The notes under the pieces were generated by a model, which was given only the letters and a program-made list of their open reading frames with translations, made no database searches and was not told where the DNA came from. From Ariolimax columbianus (taxonomy: Eukaryota; Mollusca; Gastropoda; Stylommatophora; Arionidae), in NCBI GenBank assembly GCA_036924085.1, contig JAVGWX010000004.1, positions 39,096,293 through 39,160,292 of the forward strand: a stretch of DNA of 64,000 nt, in the 5' to 3' direction. This document shows positions 1-9,527 of this stretch, one piece after another. Both the position numbers and the translations under genes were made by a program. Numbering within the stretch: position 1 is the stretch's first letter; each line of letters starts with the position of its first letter.

Positions 1-227
1 TACAATCGAGACTAACACGAAATTGAAGGATTAACTATGGACTTCTGAGCTTTAATTCAACTAATAATTGATGCCAGTATGTTTGCACATACAAACAATA
101 CACAAAGCAACATAGGTATAGCTGGACCACGGACAGAAAACTAGAATAGCCATATACGAGGTATGTTCAAAACGTATCCGACCTTTGGGTGGAAAAAATA
201 CAATTACTCACTTAGAGGTTTGAAATC

Positions 228-434
228 TTAATCCTCTTCGAAGTACTCTTCTTGGAACTCTGCACACTTCTCCCCGTGATCCCACCACTGTTGAAAGAAT
301 TTCAGGAAGGCCTCTTTGGCAGTGGAGTATCGCTGTCTTGTCGTATTTCGCATAGTGTCTTTTCGTGACTCAAATCGGATCCCTTTCAGCGGAATTTTCA
401 TCTTGGGGAACAGGCAACATTTACAAGGAGTCAT
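228..434 (-). pseudogene. mariner transposase, C-terminal fragment
   Basis: This 68-residue open stretch is the C-terminal end of the family 1 transposase. The FPKMK-(I/L)PLKG block and the aromatic-acidic end (EYFEED) match the usual mariner C-terminus, which follows the third catalytic aspartate. The start codon lies inside the domain, so this is not an independent gene. Confidence 0.8.
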
Positions 435-741
435 GTCGGGACAATAGGGAGCATGGCGGGCTAGAGGTATGTTTTATTTGGCCAAGAAAGTCTGAATCAG
501 ATGCAAATAATGGGCGGGTGTTTTGTCATGATGGAGCTGCCTAGTTCCTGTTGTCCACAGGTTCGGTCGTTTGCATCGAACAACATCGCTAGGCGATGTA
601 TGACCTCCAGGTCGTACTTTTTAGTAATGTTTGACCTTGTGATATATACTTGTGATGCATAACCCCAAGAAAGTCTAAGAAAACGATCAACATGATTTTG
701 ACATTGCTGCGCGCCTACCTCGCTTTTTCGGCCTCATGGAT

Positions 742-1077
742 GGCATGGCTTCGTTCGTTCTCAATCTCCCGCTACCAAACCCTGAAAGGGCTTAAGTAGC
801 AGAATGTAGTCCAGCGAACGGAATGCGTTGTGTCGTAGTTTACAGCTTGACTGCGATATTTGCACATGTCGGTCCAACACATCCGATTTCAGCAAGCATT
901 TTTTGAGTACCGGGTTAGCATTCCCTCTTCGATCCCTTCTCCTTAGCCAGTCTGCCCTGTGCAACCTGTTATCCAGGATCACCGCGTGGAGGTGTAGAAA
1001 GGTCTTGGCAGTTCAGGTTCGCAGGCCCTGACTCTAGCAGTCAGCTATGGGTCGCTGACCACTGCAGCTCATGCGCT
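742..1077 (-). mobile_element. SINE family F1, copy 1, inside the mariner
   Basis: A 336-bp copy of the most frequent repeat in the window, flanked by a perfect 13-bp duplication CGGCCTCATGGAT at 729-741 and 1078-1090. In the sense direction (minus here) it starts near AGCGCATGAGCTGCAG, carries the core GCTGAAGTCGGATG, and ends in a CCAAGCC-like tail. The duplication proves it arrived after the mariner had inserted. Confidence 0.88.
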
Positions 1078-1660
1078 CGGCCTCATGGATAATACATGTC
1101 TCCACTGTGGCTTTGTTTCGTTGTCGTACCCATGAATCTACGACTCATCACCAGTTATCAGAGTGCTCAGGAAGTCGGAGTCGCCGTGTGCGCATTCCAG
1201 TATGTCTTGTGAGACTTTCAGAGTTGCTTCTGCTCAATCGTTAGCATCTTCGGCACGAATTTTGCGGATACTTTCTGCATAGCCAAATCCTAATTCAAAA
1301 TGGAGTGTAGCGAACCAATGCTTATACCTACCTCATCTGCAAGTTCTTGGATGGTGACACAGCGGTTATGTAAGACCAAAGTTCATGCTTAGTCAATGAC
1401 TTCATCTTTTCGGCTGGTTGAGAGCCGTTAGGAATGATTCCGCTTTCCACCGATGTGGGCTATCTTTTAAGCGATTGTACCACTCCTTAATCTGTGTGAT
1501 GGTATCGTCACCGAAAGCATGTTGAATTTTCCGAATAGTTTCCACTTGGGTATCGCCTAGCTTTTGGCCAAATTTGATGCAACACAGATGCTCAAGTAGA
1601 AAAGATACATACTTTAATTATCTTTGCGTTAAGGATATTTGGTCATGCTATATCTATAAG

Positions 1661-1700
1661 AAATCAAACAGAATAGAGAGATTGAAATGACATGCTAGAT
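1661..1700. repeat. 63-bp satellite, left remnant
   Basis: Forty bases (AACAGAATAGAGAGATTG... CTAGAT) match the satellite unit at 9528-10088. The unit continues without loss at 7346, on the far side of the LTR retrotransposon, so this is the left stump of an array split by that insertion. Confidence 0.85.
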
Positions 1701-2632
1701 TGTAACAGACCCTCTGCTTGCCCTGATCGAACTTAGACCATTCTCACACTCATCCACATCATCATGACCATACTCAGTAAATGACATATCAAACAGCAGG
1801 TGGTATATTTATTATATCATACTCATATTGACAGAGTAGAGAAATTACAAACACAATATAATACATATCTTAACTAAACATTATACTAAAACGGGAATTG
1901 TAAGCATTAGCTATTGATGGAATTCCCAACGATCTAAAAAACCCAGTTCTATTGCCATGCAATTGCATCACACACACATCGCCTTAACTGCGTCTTCAAC
2001 ACACCTTATCAAATACTCTTCCTCACTGAAATCCCCTCAGGCGGGCGATCTCGACATAGCTCGCTCACAATCTGTCCTTGCTTACAAACACACTTTCAGA
2101 TTATCCATTAATGCAAAACTCACACACCTATTTGAGCGATCCTGTTCTATCACTAAACATTCGTCCAACCGTTTATCAATCGCTCCTCTATCTAAAGTCG
2201 GTGAGTTAAACACACTATCTACATTCAGTCTCTCTCTCTCTCACTCTCCTTACAGCCTCACTCTCTCTCCAGCCTCCCTCTCCAGCTTCTCTAGCTAAAC
2301 TTTGTCTCGAGTTATATATCCTCAAGCAAGGCCAGAGCTTGACCAATCGATCTCAGGTATGGTCATCTTCAATCCCAATTGGAACGAAACACTTTGCACA
2401 CCTGTCATTCATTCTCTCGCAGCAAGCCCCGCTGCCAATTTCGTCTGTCAATCAATCTCCACCTACCAAAATCGGAAGGCCAGTGGTCAGTTTCTACCTG
2501 TCCACATTCCTTAACTCAACTCTGTTCTCCTTTGCTGAGACGGTGAGTGACCTTGACATGCATTCAGGTAGCTTTCAGCTTTAACATGTTCAGGCATCCT
2601 AAACTCCCCTTGCTCCGGCGGGAACTGTTACA
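1701..2632 (-). repeat. 3' LTR of the minus-strand LTR retrotransposon
   Basis: A 932-bp repeat matching 6406-7345, with TG...CA ends and the 6-bp inverted termini TGTAAC/GTTACA. On the minus strand an AATAAA lies at 1808-1813, where an LTR polyadenylation signal is expected. The CT-rich tract lacks the 8-bp expansion seen in the other LTR. Confidence 0.9.
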
Positions 2633-2646
2633 TTACCTCCCTAAAC
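2633..2646 (-). other. Polypurine tract of the LTR retrotransposon
   Basis: On the minus strand this reads GTTTAGGGAGGTAA, purine-rich and immediately before the 3' LTR. That is where plus-strand DNA priming would occur. Its position fixes the element's orientation independently of the coding frame. Confidence 0.65.
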
Positions 2647-3477
2647 TACAGACCGAAACATGGATGGTCATTTTTTTTCATCTGGCAAATGACCACCATT
2701 TTCGTCTTCACTATCCAAAATGTAAACACTACTCCTGTTTACAACTTCACTCACATCGTACATGCATAAAAAGACATGTCATTTGATACATATAAACTTT
2801 TTGTAATACATACACAATCAATACCAGCAGAAAAAAACACTGTGGCTGGGCGTTTTTACAACACAAACCACCACTTTTACATCGTTTTGCAGTCAAATAC
2901 ACCAAAGTCTGTCCCTGCGGGACCTTTAACTCATCAAAACAGAAACACCTTAAGGAATTCTCCTTACTCATTTGAGGTCAACATACCTCGCCCTGTTTCC
3001 CGTGCCTTCCTCTAAGGACACGAACCTTCATTGTTACACTCGACCAGTTCAGGTCAATTTTCTCAGGCGGTCTCATTACACGCCTGGCCGACGATTCACT
3101 TCATACTAACTCCTGTGAGGCCACGAATTTACGTGGGTTATCCTCAGGCTAGTTATCATTGTCTCTCTTGACAGCTATCCCCTCTCAAAGAAAACAGCAA
3201 AATTCTTTATGTTTCCCACAAAAACGATATTTGACAACATATGTCATAGTCAATATTACAACTTCTGATCAATGTAGTCTTCTCTGCAAAGACTCCACAT
3301 ACATGTGATTCTGGAACTCGTGGTGACTTGTGCTTGCGGAGGCCTACAGTCTGGATGAGATATACTGCTCTGTAGATCACCTATATAACCTGTATCAAAT
3401 ACCTGTAAACATGATGATTCAACAACAACAACAAAAAAACAACAACAAAACACAAGACAAATGCATTGCATACAATG

Positions 3478-3885
3478 TCGAAACCCAAACACTAAATACA
3501 AATGTCAAAATATTTGCACGCATACTTATGATATCAATATTTCAGTCAGCAAGTATCACACGTTGATACTGTCAGGATATGTAATCATGTTTAAACAACA
3601 AAACAACAACAAAATAAAGAAAAATTCAATGCATACTATATCGACCATACAACCCACTAAAAATGCAAGTAATACAATTAGTCAAAACCCAAACACCAAA
3701 AACAAATGTCAAAATATTTGCACGCATACTCATGATATCAGTATTTCAGTCCGTCTCACACCTTGATACTTATGTCAGGACACATAATCATGTTTAAACA
3801 AACCAACAACAATCAATTAAAGTGCAAGTAATACGCTTGTCAAAATCCAAATATCAAAATATTTACACACATAAACATGACCAAG
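3478..3885. repeat. Degenerate internal repeats of the LTR element
   Basis: Three decaying copies of one motif lie at about 3478-3650, 3682-3822 and 3840-3885. Each holds AAACCCAAACAC-like, CAAAATATTTGCACGCATA-like and AATCATGTTTAAACAA-like segments. A two-copy block around GATACTAAACTATGTCACT follows at 3950-4080. These fill the interior where pol genes would sit. No coding signal was seen. Confidence 0.65.
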
Positions 3886-4586
3886 TGCCATCAACCTTCA
3901 CTCCTGCTCGTGCCCCGCAGATGAGCACCTGTTAATGCCCCCTTCAAAAGATACTAAACTAATGACTAAGTTCTAAACTATGTCACTAAACTATGACTAA
4001 GTTGTAACTTAATCAGATACTAAACTATGTCACTAAACTATGACTAAGTTCTAACTTAATCAGATACTAAACTATGTCTGAGTCAAAAGTCAAAACCGAA
4101 TCGTCCACCTGTCGAATTACGTCATGCTGTAACCCGACTAGTCCAGTTGCAGTCCGTGTCACGAGGAATCAAAACCGAGTATTGTGATCTAACTAATTCA
4201 CCGCTGTTTCCCCACATCAAAAACTCCCTGGTCAGATTTTGACCGAAACATCACGTCCACGTGTTACCCCGCGTCGCGTAATCATTACCTGGCGCATCCA
4301 GCTATCCTGCGTCTCTTGTCCGTTTCTCTGGTCGGAAATGTCCCTTTGATCTCGGTCAGTCTTCGCTTCCGACTGACCGTCCGCTCGTTGTCTGGCGTGT
4401 TCTTCAGACAACGAATTCAAAGGAATGTTTAACATCTGGTCATTCCTCCTTCTCTATACCCTACCCCCTAATTATCCAAATCTCCGTTTCCCAAGGCTAA
4501 CGGTAGATGAAACAAATTTTATGCAAATGCATACATTAACTGGAGTTTCACATGATAGCCCATGTGTGTAAGTACTCCACACGACT

Positions 4587-5162
4587 TTACCTAATTCCAT
4601 TTCTGAATTCCATGTTTTTGGCTAGCGTCAGTAAACATTGCATCAACCGTTCCTTATCACTACTGCTTATTTTAACCAGACTATGCGCTGCCCCATCAGC
4701 TGTCTCTGATTGCTGCGCGATTTCCTCCTGTAAAACGCCCATCGTCTGGTCTGTTTGTTTCACGGTTGTTTGGTTCGGATCCACCGGTTCTCTGGTAGTG
4801 TTTCGTACACTTACATCGTCCGCTACTTCAGCCTTCCGTCCATCTGTATTCACTATTTGTGGGAAAGACTTTTCACACTGTTCGTTTGACTGTTGGCTTA
4901 TTTCGAACTGAGATCTTTTCATCTTTGCTTCGATGACTGGTTCGCTGTCCTGGCTGTTTTTAACCTGTCTTTCCCTTTTTTTCGTTTTCCTTAGAAACTC
5001 TGTTCCTCTTTTGTGGGCTGCTGTTGGTGCGTCCGTTTCGCATTCCAACTGTGCGTCATTCACACTTCCTTCCTCGGTGGCCGAAGGGTTGTCCCTTCTT
5101 TCGGTCTGTTCAACCACTTCTCCCGCATGGCTAGGCCCTGCCACCATTACTCCCCCTCTCAT
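4587..5162 (-). CDS. Downstream ORF of the LTR element, unknown protein
   Basis: An open frame of 191 residues starting 7 bases beyond the stop of the zinc-knuckle ORF and in another frame, so it could be reached by reinitiation or frameshifting. It is hydrophilic, rich in E, Q, K, S and T, with no membrane segment and no protease, polymerase or integrase motif. The last third (SSDKERLMQCLLTLAKNMEF) could form an amphipathic helix. I do not recognise the family. It lies inside a recently inserted element, so its openness may only reflect youth. Confidence 0.45.
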   Translation of the reverse strand: MRGGVMVAGPSHAGEVVEQTERRDNPSATEEGSVNDAQLECETDAPTAAHKRGTEFLRKTKKRERQVKNSQDSEPVIEAKMKRSQFEISQQSNEQCEKSFPQIVNTDGRKAEVADDVSVRNTTREPVDPNQTTVKQTDQTMGVLQEEIAQQSETADGAAHSLVKISSSDKERLMQCLLTLAKNMEFRNGIR

Positions 5163-5169
5163 TTCCTCT

Positions 5170-6156
5170 TTATCTGACTATTACCTTGTTCGATTCTTCG
5201 TCGACTTCAACTAATGTTCTACCAGGCTTGACCACAAGTTCCTGGTAAACTTGGCCCCTTTCAGCACGCCCGACCAGGTTAATCGACGTAATACCCTCTT
5301 CCTGAATTCTCGGCATACGCTGTCCAATGATGTAACATTTCCTCTGGACCTTTGAGCGAACGTTTGTCTCGTTTGCATTGCGTAACCTGCCCTCCGTACC
5401 TAACGTTTCTGGATACACAAAACCTGTATCTCTTTCTTTCTGTCCATCCGCCTCGTGCTCAAAGTCTCTTTGATAGCTCCTGTCCTGCCTCTCCATCTGT
5501 AACCGTGCAAAAGGCCTCTTGTGGGCTAAGAATCTGCCCGATTCAAACTTCTGCCCAACCATTCCTCCTCCTCTCACTTGACTTGGCCTCTGCACCTGGG
5601 TCAAACTCCCCTTTTTGCCACCTCTGTCCAGCCGTCCACACACGTCCGTCCTGAGATTTCCACCTCTGTCCCTCCACGGATCGGAATGTGGAAGTTGGAT
5701 GGGCTTCCTACTCACTTTCCTACCACTATGTCCCCTTCCGAAATACTGGGCCGTGTTTACACTTGTGATTTCTTTATTTCTTCTCTCCTTCCTAGCTGGT
5801 TTGAAAGCTCCCTTTTCAAACTGTTGCAACAGCTGTCGCAGCTTCCATTGGAGGTCTTTTTCCTGTCTTTCCAGCCGAATGACTCTGCCTGTTAGTTCTC
5901 TTAGCTGGTTTTGTAGTTGACTTTTGTCCTCCCACTTATCGCTGACTGCAGCTAGTGCCACGAAAGGCGTGTTTTTGACAACCAGTCCTCTTCTCCAGAC
6001 AACGTTCGTATTCCGAAATATATTTGGGCATCCTATAGACAAATGTCCAAAAGCTAGACAATGATAACATTGTTTAACATTGTCCAACCTCGACATACTG
6101 AATAAACCCGTCTGGCCCACCAAAAAAAAATTTACAAGACTGTCAAGTACGCACAA
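5170..6156 (-). CDS. Zinc-knuckle/coiled-coil (Gag-like) protein of the LTR element
   Basis: A 328-residue frame. The better start is probably the internal ATG at 6096, because a good splice donor (G|GTAAGT at 6203-6197) and acceptors near 6112 and 6098 would remove the upstream part. From 6096 the protein begins MSRLDNVKQ, followed at once by a canonical CCHC knuckle (C-X2-C-X4-H-X4-C, 6025-6069). Next come a heptad-like helix with LRELTGRVIRLERQEKDL, a long basic R/K/G/Q-rich region and a beta-like C-terminal end. A knuckle at the N-terminus is the reverse of usual Gag order. RNA binding and particle assembly are inferred from the knuckle and helix. Confidence 0.6.
   Translation of the reverse strand: MCVLDSLVNFFLVGQTGLFSMSRLDNVKQCYHCLAFGHLSIGCPNIFRNTNVVWRRGLVVKNTPFVALAAVSDKWEDKSQLQNQLRELTGRVIRLERQEKDLQWKLRQLLQQFEKGAFKPARKERRNKEITSVNTAQYFGRGHSGRKVSRKPIQLPHSDPWRDRGGNLRTDVCGRLDRGGKKGSLTQVQRPSQVRGGGMVGQKFESGRFLAHKRPFARLQMERQDRSYQRDFEHEADGQKERDTGFVYPETLGTEGRLRNANETNVRSKVQRKCYIIGQRMPRIQEEGITSINLVGRAERGQVYQELVVKPGRTLVEVDEESNKVIVR
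6025..6069 (-). other. CCHC zinc knuckle
   Basis: The residues CYHCLAFGHLSIGC fit C-X2-C-X4-H-X4-C exactly. This is the nucleic-acid-binding knuckle of Gag and nucleocapsid-like proteins and is the strongest functional evidence in the LTR element. Confidence 0.85.
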
Positions 6157-6203
6157 AGTCTTGTCAATAATACAATGGGTGAAAAAAAAATGTCACACTT
6201 ACC
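6098..6203 (-). other. Possible intron in the LTR element leader
   Basis: On the minus strand CTG|GTAAGT at 6203-6197 is a near-perfect donor. T-rich runs follow, then possible acceptors GGGCCAG at 6112 and TTTATTCAG at 6098. Removing about 90-105 bases would join an untranslated leader to the ATG at 6096. Confidence 0.45.
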
Positions 6204-6405
6204 AGTCAGATGATTGGAAAAGCTGTCTATGGTACTAACACTCTAACCACTAGCTACTCCTCTATTCCTAACTACACACACAAGTTATATATAACTGCGA
6301 CACTTGTGTTAAACATGCAAATCAAGATCTATAGCTACACACGCACTATATTTATAAATCTACCACGACTATCCCTGGTCAACAGGCACCAAAATAATAA
6401 TAACG

Positions 6406-7345
6406 TGTAACAGACCCTCTGCTTGCCCTGATCGAACTTAGACCATTCTCACACTCATCCACATCATCATGACCATACTCAGTAAATGACATATCAAACA
6501 GCAGGTGGTATATTTATTATATCATACTCATATTGACAGAGTAGAGAAATTACAAACACAATATAATACATATCTTAACTAAACATTATACTAAAACGGG
6601 AATTGTAAGCATTAGCTATTGATGGAATTCCCAACGATCTAAAAAACCCAGTTCTATTGCCATGCAATTGCATCACACACACATCGCCTTAACTGCGTCT
6701 TCAACACACCTTATCAAATACTCTTCCTCACTGAAATCCCCTCAGGCGGGCGATCTCGACATAGCTCGCTCACAATCTGTCCTTGCTTACAAACACACTT
6801 TCAGATTATCCATTAATGCAAAACTCACACACCTATTTGAGCGATCCTGTTCTATCACTAAACATTCGTCCAACCGTTTATCAATCGCTCCTCTATCTAA
6901 AGTCGGTGAGTTAAACACACTATCTACATTCAGTCTCTCTCTCTCTCACTCTCCTTACAGCCTCACTCTCTCTCCAGCCTCCCTCTCTCTCTCTCCAGCT
7001 TCTCTAGCTAAACTTTGTCTCGAGTTATATATCCTCAAGCAAGGCCAGAGCTTGACCAATCGATCTCAGGTATGGTCATCTTCAATCCCAATTGGAACGA
7101 AACACTTTGCACACCTGTCATTCATTCTCTCGCAGCAAGCCCCGCTGCCAATTTCGTCTGTCAATCAATCTCCACCTACCAAAATCGGAAGGCCAGTGGT
7201 CAGTTTCTACCTGTCCACATTCCTTAACTCAACTCTGTTCTCCTTTGCTGAGACGGTGAGTGACCTTGACATGCATTCAGGTAGCTTTCAGCTTTAACAT
7301 GTTCAGGCATCCTAAACTCCCCTTGCTCCGGCGGGAACTGTTACA
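6406..7345 (-). repeat. 5' LTR of the minus-strand LTR retrotransposon
   Basis: A 940-bp repeat matching 1701-2632 except for 8 extra bases in a CT run. On the minus strand it holds TATATAA at about 7025-7031 (candidate promoter) and AATAAA at 6513-6518, consistent with a U3-R-U5 layout. Confidence 0.9.
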
Positions 7346-7401
7346 AGATCACCAACTTGGAACTGTTGGAAAGAAACCAAACAGAATAGAGAGATTGAAA
7401 T
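7346..7401. repeat. 63-bp satellite, middle remnant
   Basis: Continues the unit broken at 1700 (AGATCACCAACTTGGAACTG...). It ends in GAGAGATTGAAAT (7389-7401), which is repeated at 9528-9540 as the target duplication of the chimeric insertion. Confidence 0.88.
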
Positions 7402-7414
7402 CTTCTTCTTCTTC

Positions 7415-8206
7415 ACCGTCTGCAGTCAGACATCAACCTTTATTTTTTCGAAAAAAAGCAGCGGTCATCCTGAGGCTGTCGACACTGCCATAGAGCTTGT
7501 CTAGTGTTGCCACTGGTAATGGCCACATCTGCTTTCTCTGATCCTCGTATGTCGGGCAGTTTTGCAGCAAATGCTCAGCGGTCATTTTCCCGGTACCACA
7601 CGAGCATTCGGCAGTCTATTGTGGCCAGTGCGAAGTCTGAAGACCACGACCTGCTCTCTTCTGTTCAACTGGTAATAGGCATCGTGTATAGGCATCATTT
7701 TTGTGTAGCCAGTATGTTCGGTTTCCCATTTGGTCATGTATCTTGCTCTAATAAGCCGTTTTGACTCTTCGTATGTCATACTAGTATCTGGCTGTGGTAG
7801 TTTTGCACCTTCTTTTGCCAGTCTGTCTGCCTCCTCGTTGCCTTGGATGTTGCAGTGGGATGGAACCCACTGCACCCCTACCCTTTTTGGTGCGGACTGC
7901 TGGCATAGTTGACAGAGTTCTGCTCTTAAATCATTAAGTTCAGTATTTTTCTGGCTTTTTAATGCTGTGACTACGGCCAGGGCATCTGTAAGCAGGACTA
8001 TATGGCTTTCATTCCTTCTACCTGTCACCATTTCTTCCACTGCCGGCTTCAGTGCCTCTGCCTCCGCTCTGAAATTGCTTGTGTATTTTCCAGTAACGAA
8101 TGACAGTGTTATTTTTCTGCCATTTGGTAGGTTCAGAAATGCTCCTGGCTCTCCGTTCTGTGTTGTGTTTGTTACAGAACCGTCGGTGTATGCATGGGTC
8201 CAGTCC
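7415..8206 (-). pseudogene. RNase H-bearing non-LTR element, 5'-truncated copy C
   Basis: The minus-strand frame shows TDALAVVTALKSQKNTEL and WVPSHCNIQGNEEADRLAKE, the retroelement RNase H domain with its third and fourth acidic positions. It also has the RREQVVVFRLRTGHNRL segment seen in copies A (30284-32785) and B (50170-53182). Compared with them it lacks ~60 bp after HNRL and starts mid-domain at the rRNA junction. Its GAAGAA tail matches theirs. Confidence 0.85.
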
Positions 8207-8935
8207 GGCAGACGGTAGGGCAGGAGACAATAGGCAGTGAACCGGCGCGAGCCGGACCGCCCGCCTTCGCATGAGATCCAACTACGAGCTTTTTAACTGC
8301 AACAGCTTTAATATACGCTATTGGAGCTGGAATTACCCCCGCTGCTGGCACCAGACTTGCCCTCCAATAGATCCTCGTTAAAGGGTTTAAAGTGTACTCA
8401 TTCCAATTACGGGGCCTCGAAAGAGTCCCGTATTGGTATTTTTCGTCACTACCTCCCCGTGCCGGGAGTGGGTAAGTTGCGCGCCTGCTGCCTTCCTTGG
8501 ATGTGGTAGCCGTTTCTCAAGCTGCCTCTCCGGAATCGAACCTGATTCCCCGTTACCCGTTACAAACATGGTAGGCATGTCACGTACCATCGACATTTGA
8601 TAGGGCAGACATTTGAAAGATGCGTCACCGGCACATGAGGCCATGCGATCAGCACAAAGTTATCCAGAGTCACCAGTGGAGACGCCGCAACCCCGTGAGG
8701 GGAAACGACGATTGGTTTTGAACTAATAAAAGCGCTCTTTCCGCGAGGGTCGGAGCTTGGTAAGCATGTATTAGCTCTAGAATTGCCACAGTTATCCAAG
8801 TAGATCGTGTCATCTAAGGCACCTCGACTGATTTAATGAGCCATTCGCGGTTTCACCGTGAGACAGTGTGAACTTAGACATGCATGGCTTAATCTTTGAG
8901 ACAAGCATATGACTACTGGCAGGATCAACCAGATA
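8207..8935 (-). rRNA. 18S rRNA 5' fragment (retro-pseudogene)
   Basis: On the minus strand it begins CTGGTTGATCCTGCCAGTAG at about 8935, the universal start of eukaryotic 18S, and runs to the V4 region, where it stops at the fusion. Conserved landmarks include GCATGGCCTCATGTG and GAGAAACGGCTACCAC. The 530-loop region reads GCAGCGGGGGTAA instead of the universal GCAGCCGCGGTAA, so this copy is not a template for working ribosomes. It is a fragment of ~0.7 of the usual ~1.8 kb. Confidence 0.93.
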
Positions 8936-9527
8936 ACTGTCGGAGACGTACGAACCCCACACACCGGTCGGCGGAGGACGGATGTGTAAAAAGCCTCACT
9001 AGGACGGCCGCAGGGACCGACTGACGGACGGACGGACGGTTGTTCCGTCCCTCACTCCATCGACCTTGGACCGCCTGAAAGGGGCCCGTACACACACCAG
9101 ACGACCGACCGACCGGGCTCGATCGGGGAGGGATGGCAGCGCTCTGTGCAGAACGGATCCCAACGGCCCCGGCGATGCATTTCACAGGGACTGGAGACGA
9201 TTTTTGCCTCTTTAGGCAGGATTCCTGCTTTCCATTTACCGGTCACAAGCTCTTTGCGAGAGTCTGACCACCAGCGAGACGAACTGTCGAGGTCTGCTAT
9301 AAGCCTTAGAAAAAGCACCACTGACTGTCAAAGTTTCTCGATATGGGCCACAGTAACGCACCTAAGCCACCGGTACGACACCACAAATTTCGTCCCCCTA
9401 CATGACCGGGGAGAGGCGGGCGAGCGTTTTCGGCAAGCCCGCGCTATCTCTCCGTCTGGCGGGACTGAGATTGCTGTACGAATACTGGATGAGAGTCAAT
9501 CGCGGCGGCGAGAGACCAACCCCAGAC
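8936..9527 (-). other. Probable 5' external transcribed spacer
   Basis: GC-rich sequence directly upstream of the 18S start, ending at the target duplication. Short repeats such as GACGGACGGACGGACGG (around 9025) fit spacer DNA. Its inclusion suggests the copied RNA was unprocessed pre-rRNA. Identity is inferred from position only. Confidence 0.65.

Larger units (their letters stand above)
157..1612 (-). mobile_element. mariner transposon fossil (family 1), interrupted by a SINE
   Basis: A dead mariner read on the minus strand. Its left end at 157 follows a TA and starts with a terminal-repeat-like stretch (GTATGTTCAAAACGTATCCG, ~161-180). Read from 1606 downward, the translation gives a mariner N-terminal part (FGQKLGDTQV, then a helix-turn-helix-like stretch), the catalytic-region motif TGDES followed at once by a stop, then IHGYDNET. 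Beyond the SINE come HHDKTPAH and the C-terminal FPKMKIPLKG with a final YFEED. Stops and frame changes make it inactive. The transposase-end terminal repeat is not visible, so that side looks truncated. A second copy of the family is at 15653-16215. Confidence 0.85.
1701..7345 (-). mobile_element. Young non-autonomous LTR retrotransposon coding only for a zinc-knuckle protein
   Basis: A complete 5.6-kb LTR element. The two terminal repeats (1701-2632 and 6406-7345) begin TGTAAC and end GTTACA. The target duplication is AGAT (1697-1700 and 7346-7349). It reads on the minus strand: a CCHC protein lies inside the 6406-7345 LTR, a purine-rich tract abuts the 1701-2632 LTR, and a possible primer-binding site (TGGTGCCTG) is at 6383-6391, 14 bases inside the LTR. 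No protease, reverse transcriptase, RNase H or integrase motif is visible in the 3.8-kb interior. The LTRs look identical apart from an 8-bp CT expansion, so insertion was recent and enzymes must have come from another element. Confidence 0.88.
7402..9527 (-). mobile_element. Chimeric retrocopy: pre-rRNA 5' part fused to a non-LTR element 3' end
   Basis: On the minus strand the order is rRNA leader (9527 to ~8935), the first ~0.7 kb of 18S rRNA (to 8207), then the RNase H-containing 3' part of a non-LTR retrotransposon (8206 to ~7415) with a (GAA)n tail. The whole is flanked by GAGAGATT(G/A)AAAT at 7389-7401 and 9528-9540, in satellite DNA on both sides. One tail and one duplication around both parts mean they integrated as a single product. 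The known mechanism for such fusions is template switching during target-primed reverse transcription, in which the enzyme leaves its own RNA and continues on a nearby cellular RNA. Confidence 0.85.

Noticed and set aside
1957..2298. Plus-strand 113-residue frame, longer at 6662-7297
   Set aside because: It lies inside the LTRs, antisense to the element. Both copies are open because the LTRs are nearly identical.
5352..5920. Plus-strand frames opposite the zinc-knuckle ORF
   Set aside because: Shadows of the minus-strand coding frame, which has the CCHC motif.
8206..8935. Site-specific rDNA retrotransposon (R7/R8-like) inserted in 18S
   Set aside because: 18S does not resume on the other side, the element is 5'-truncated, and one target duplication in satellite DNA surrounds both parts. 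That fits a fused retrocopy rather than an rDNA insertion.
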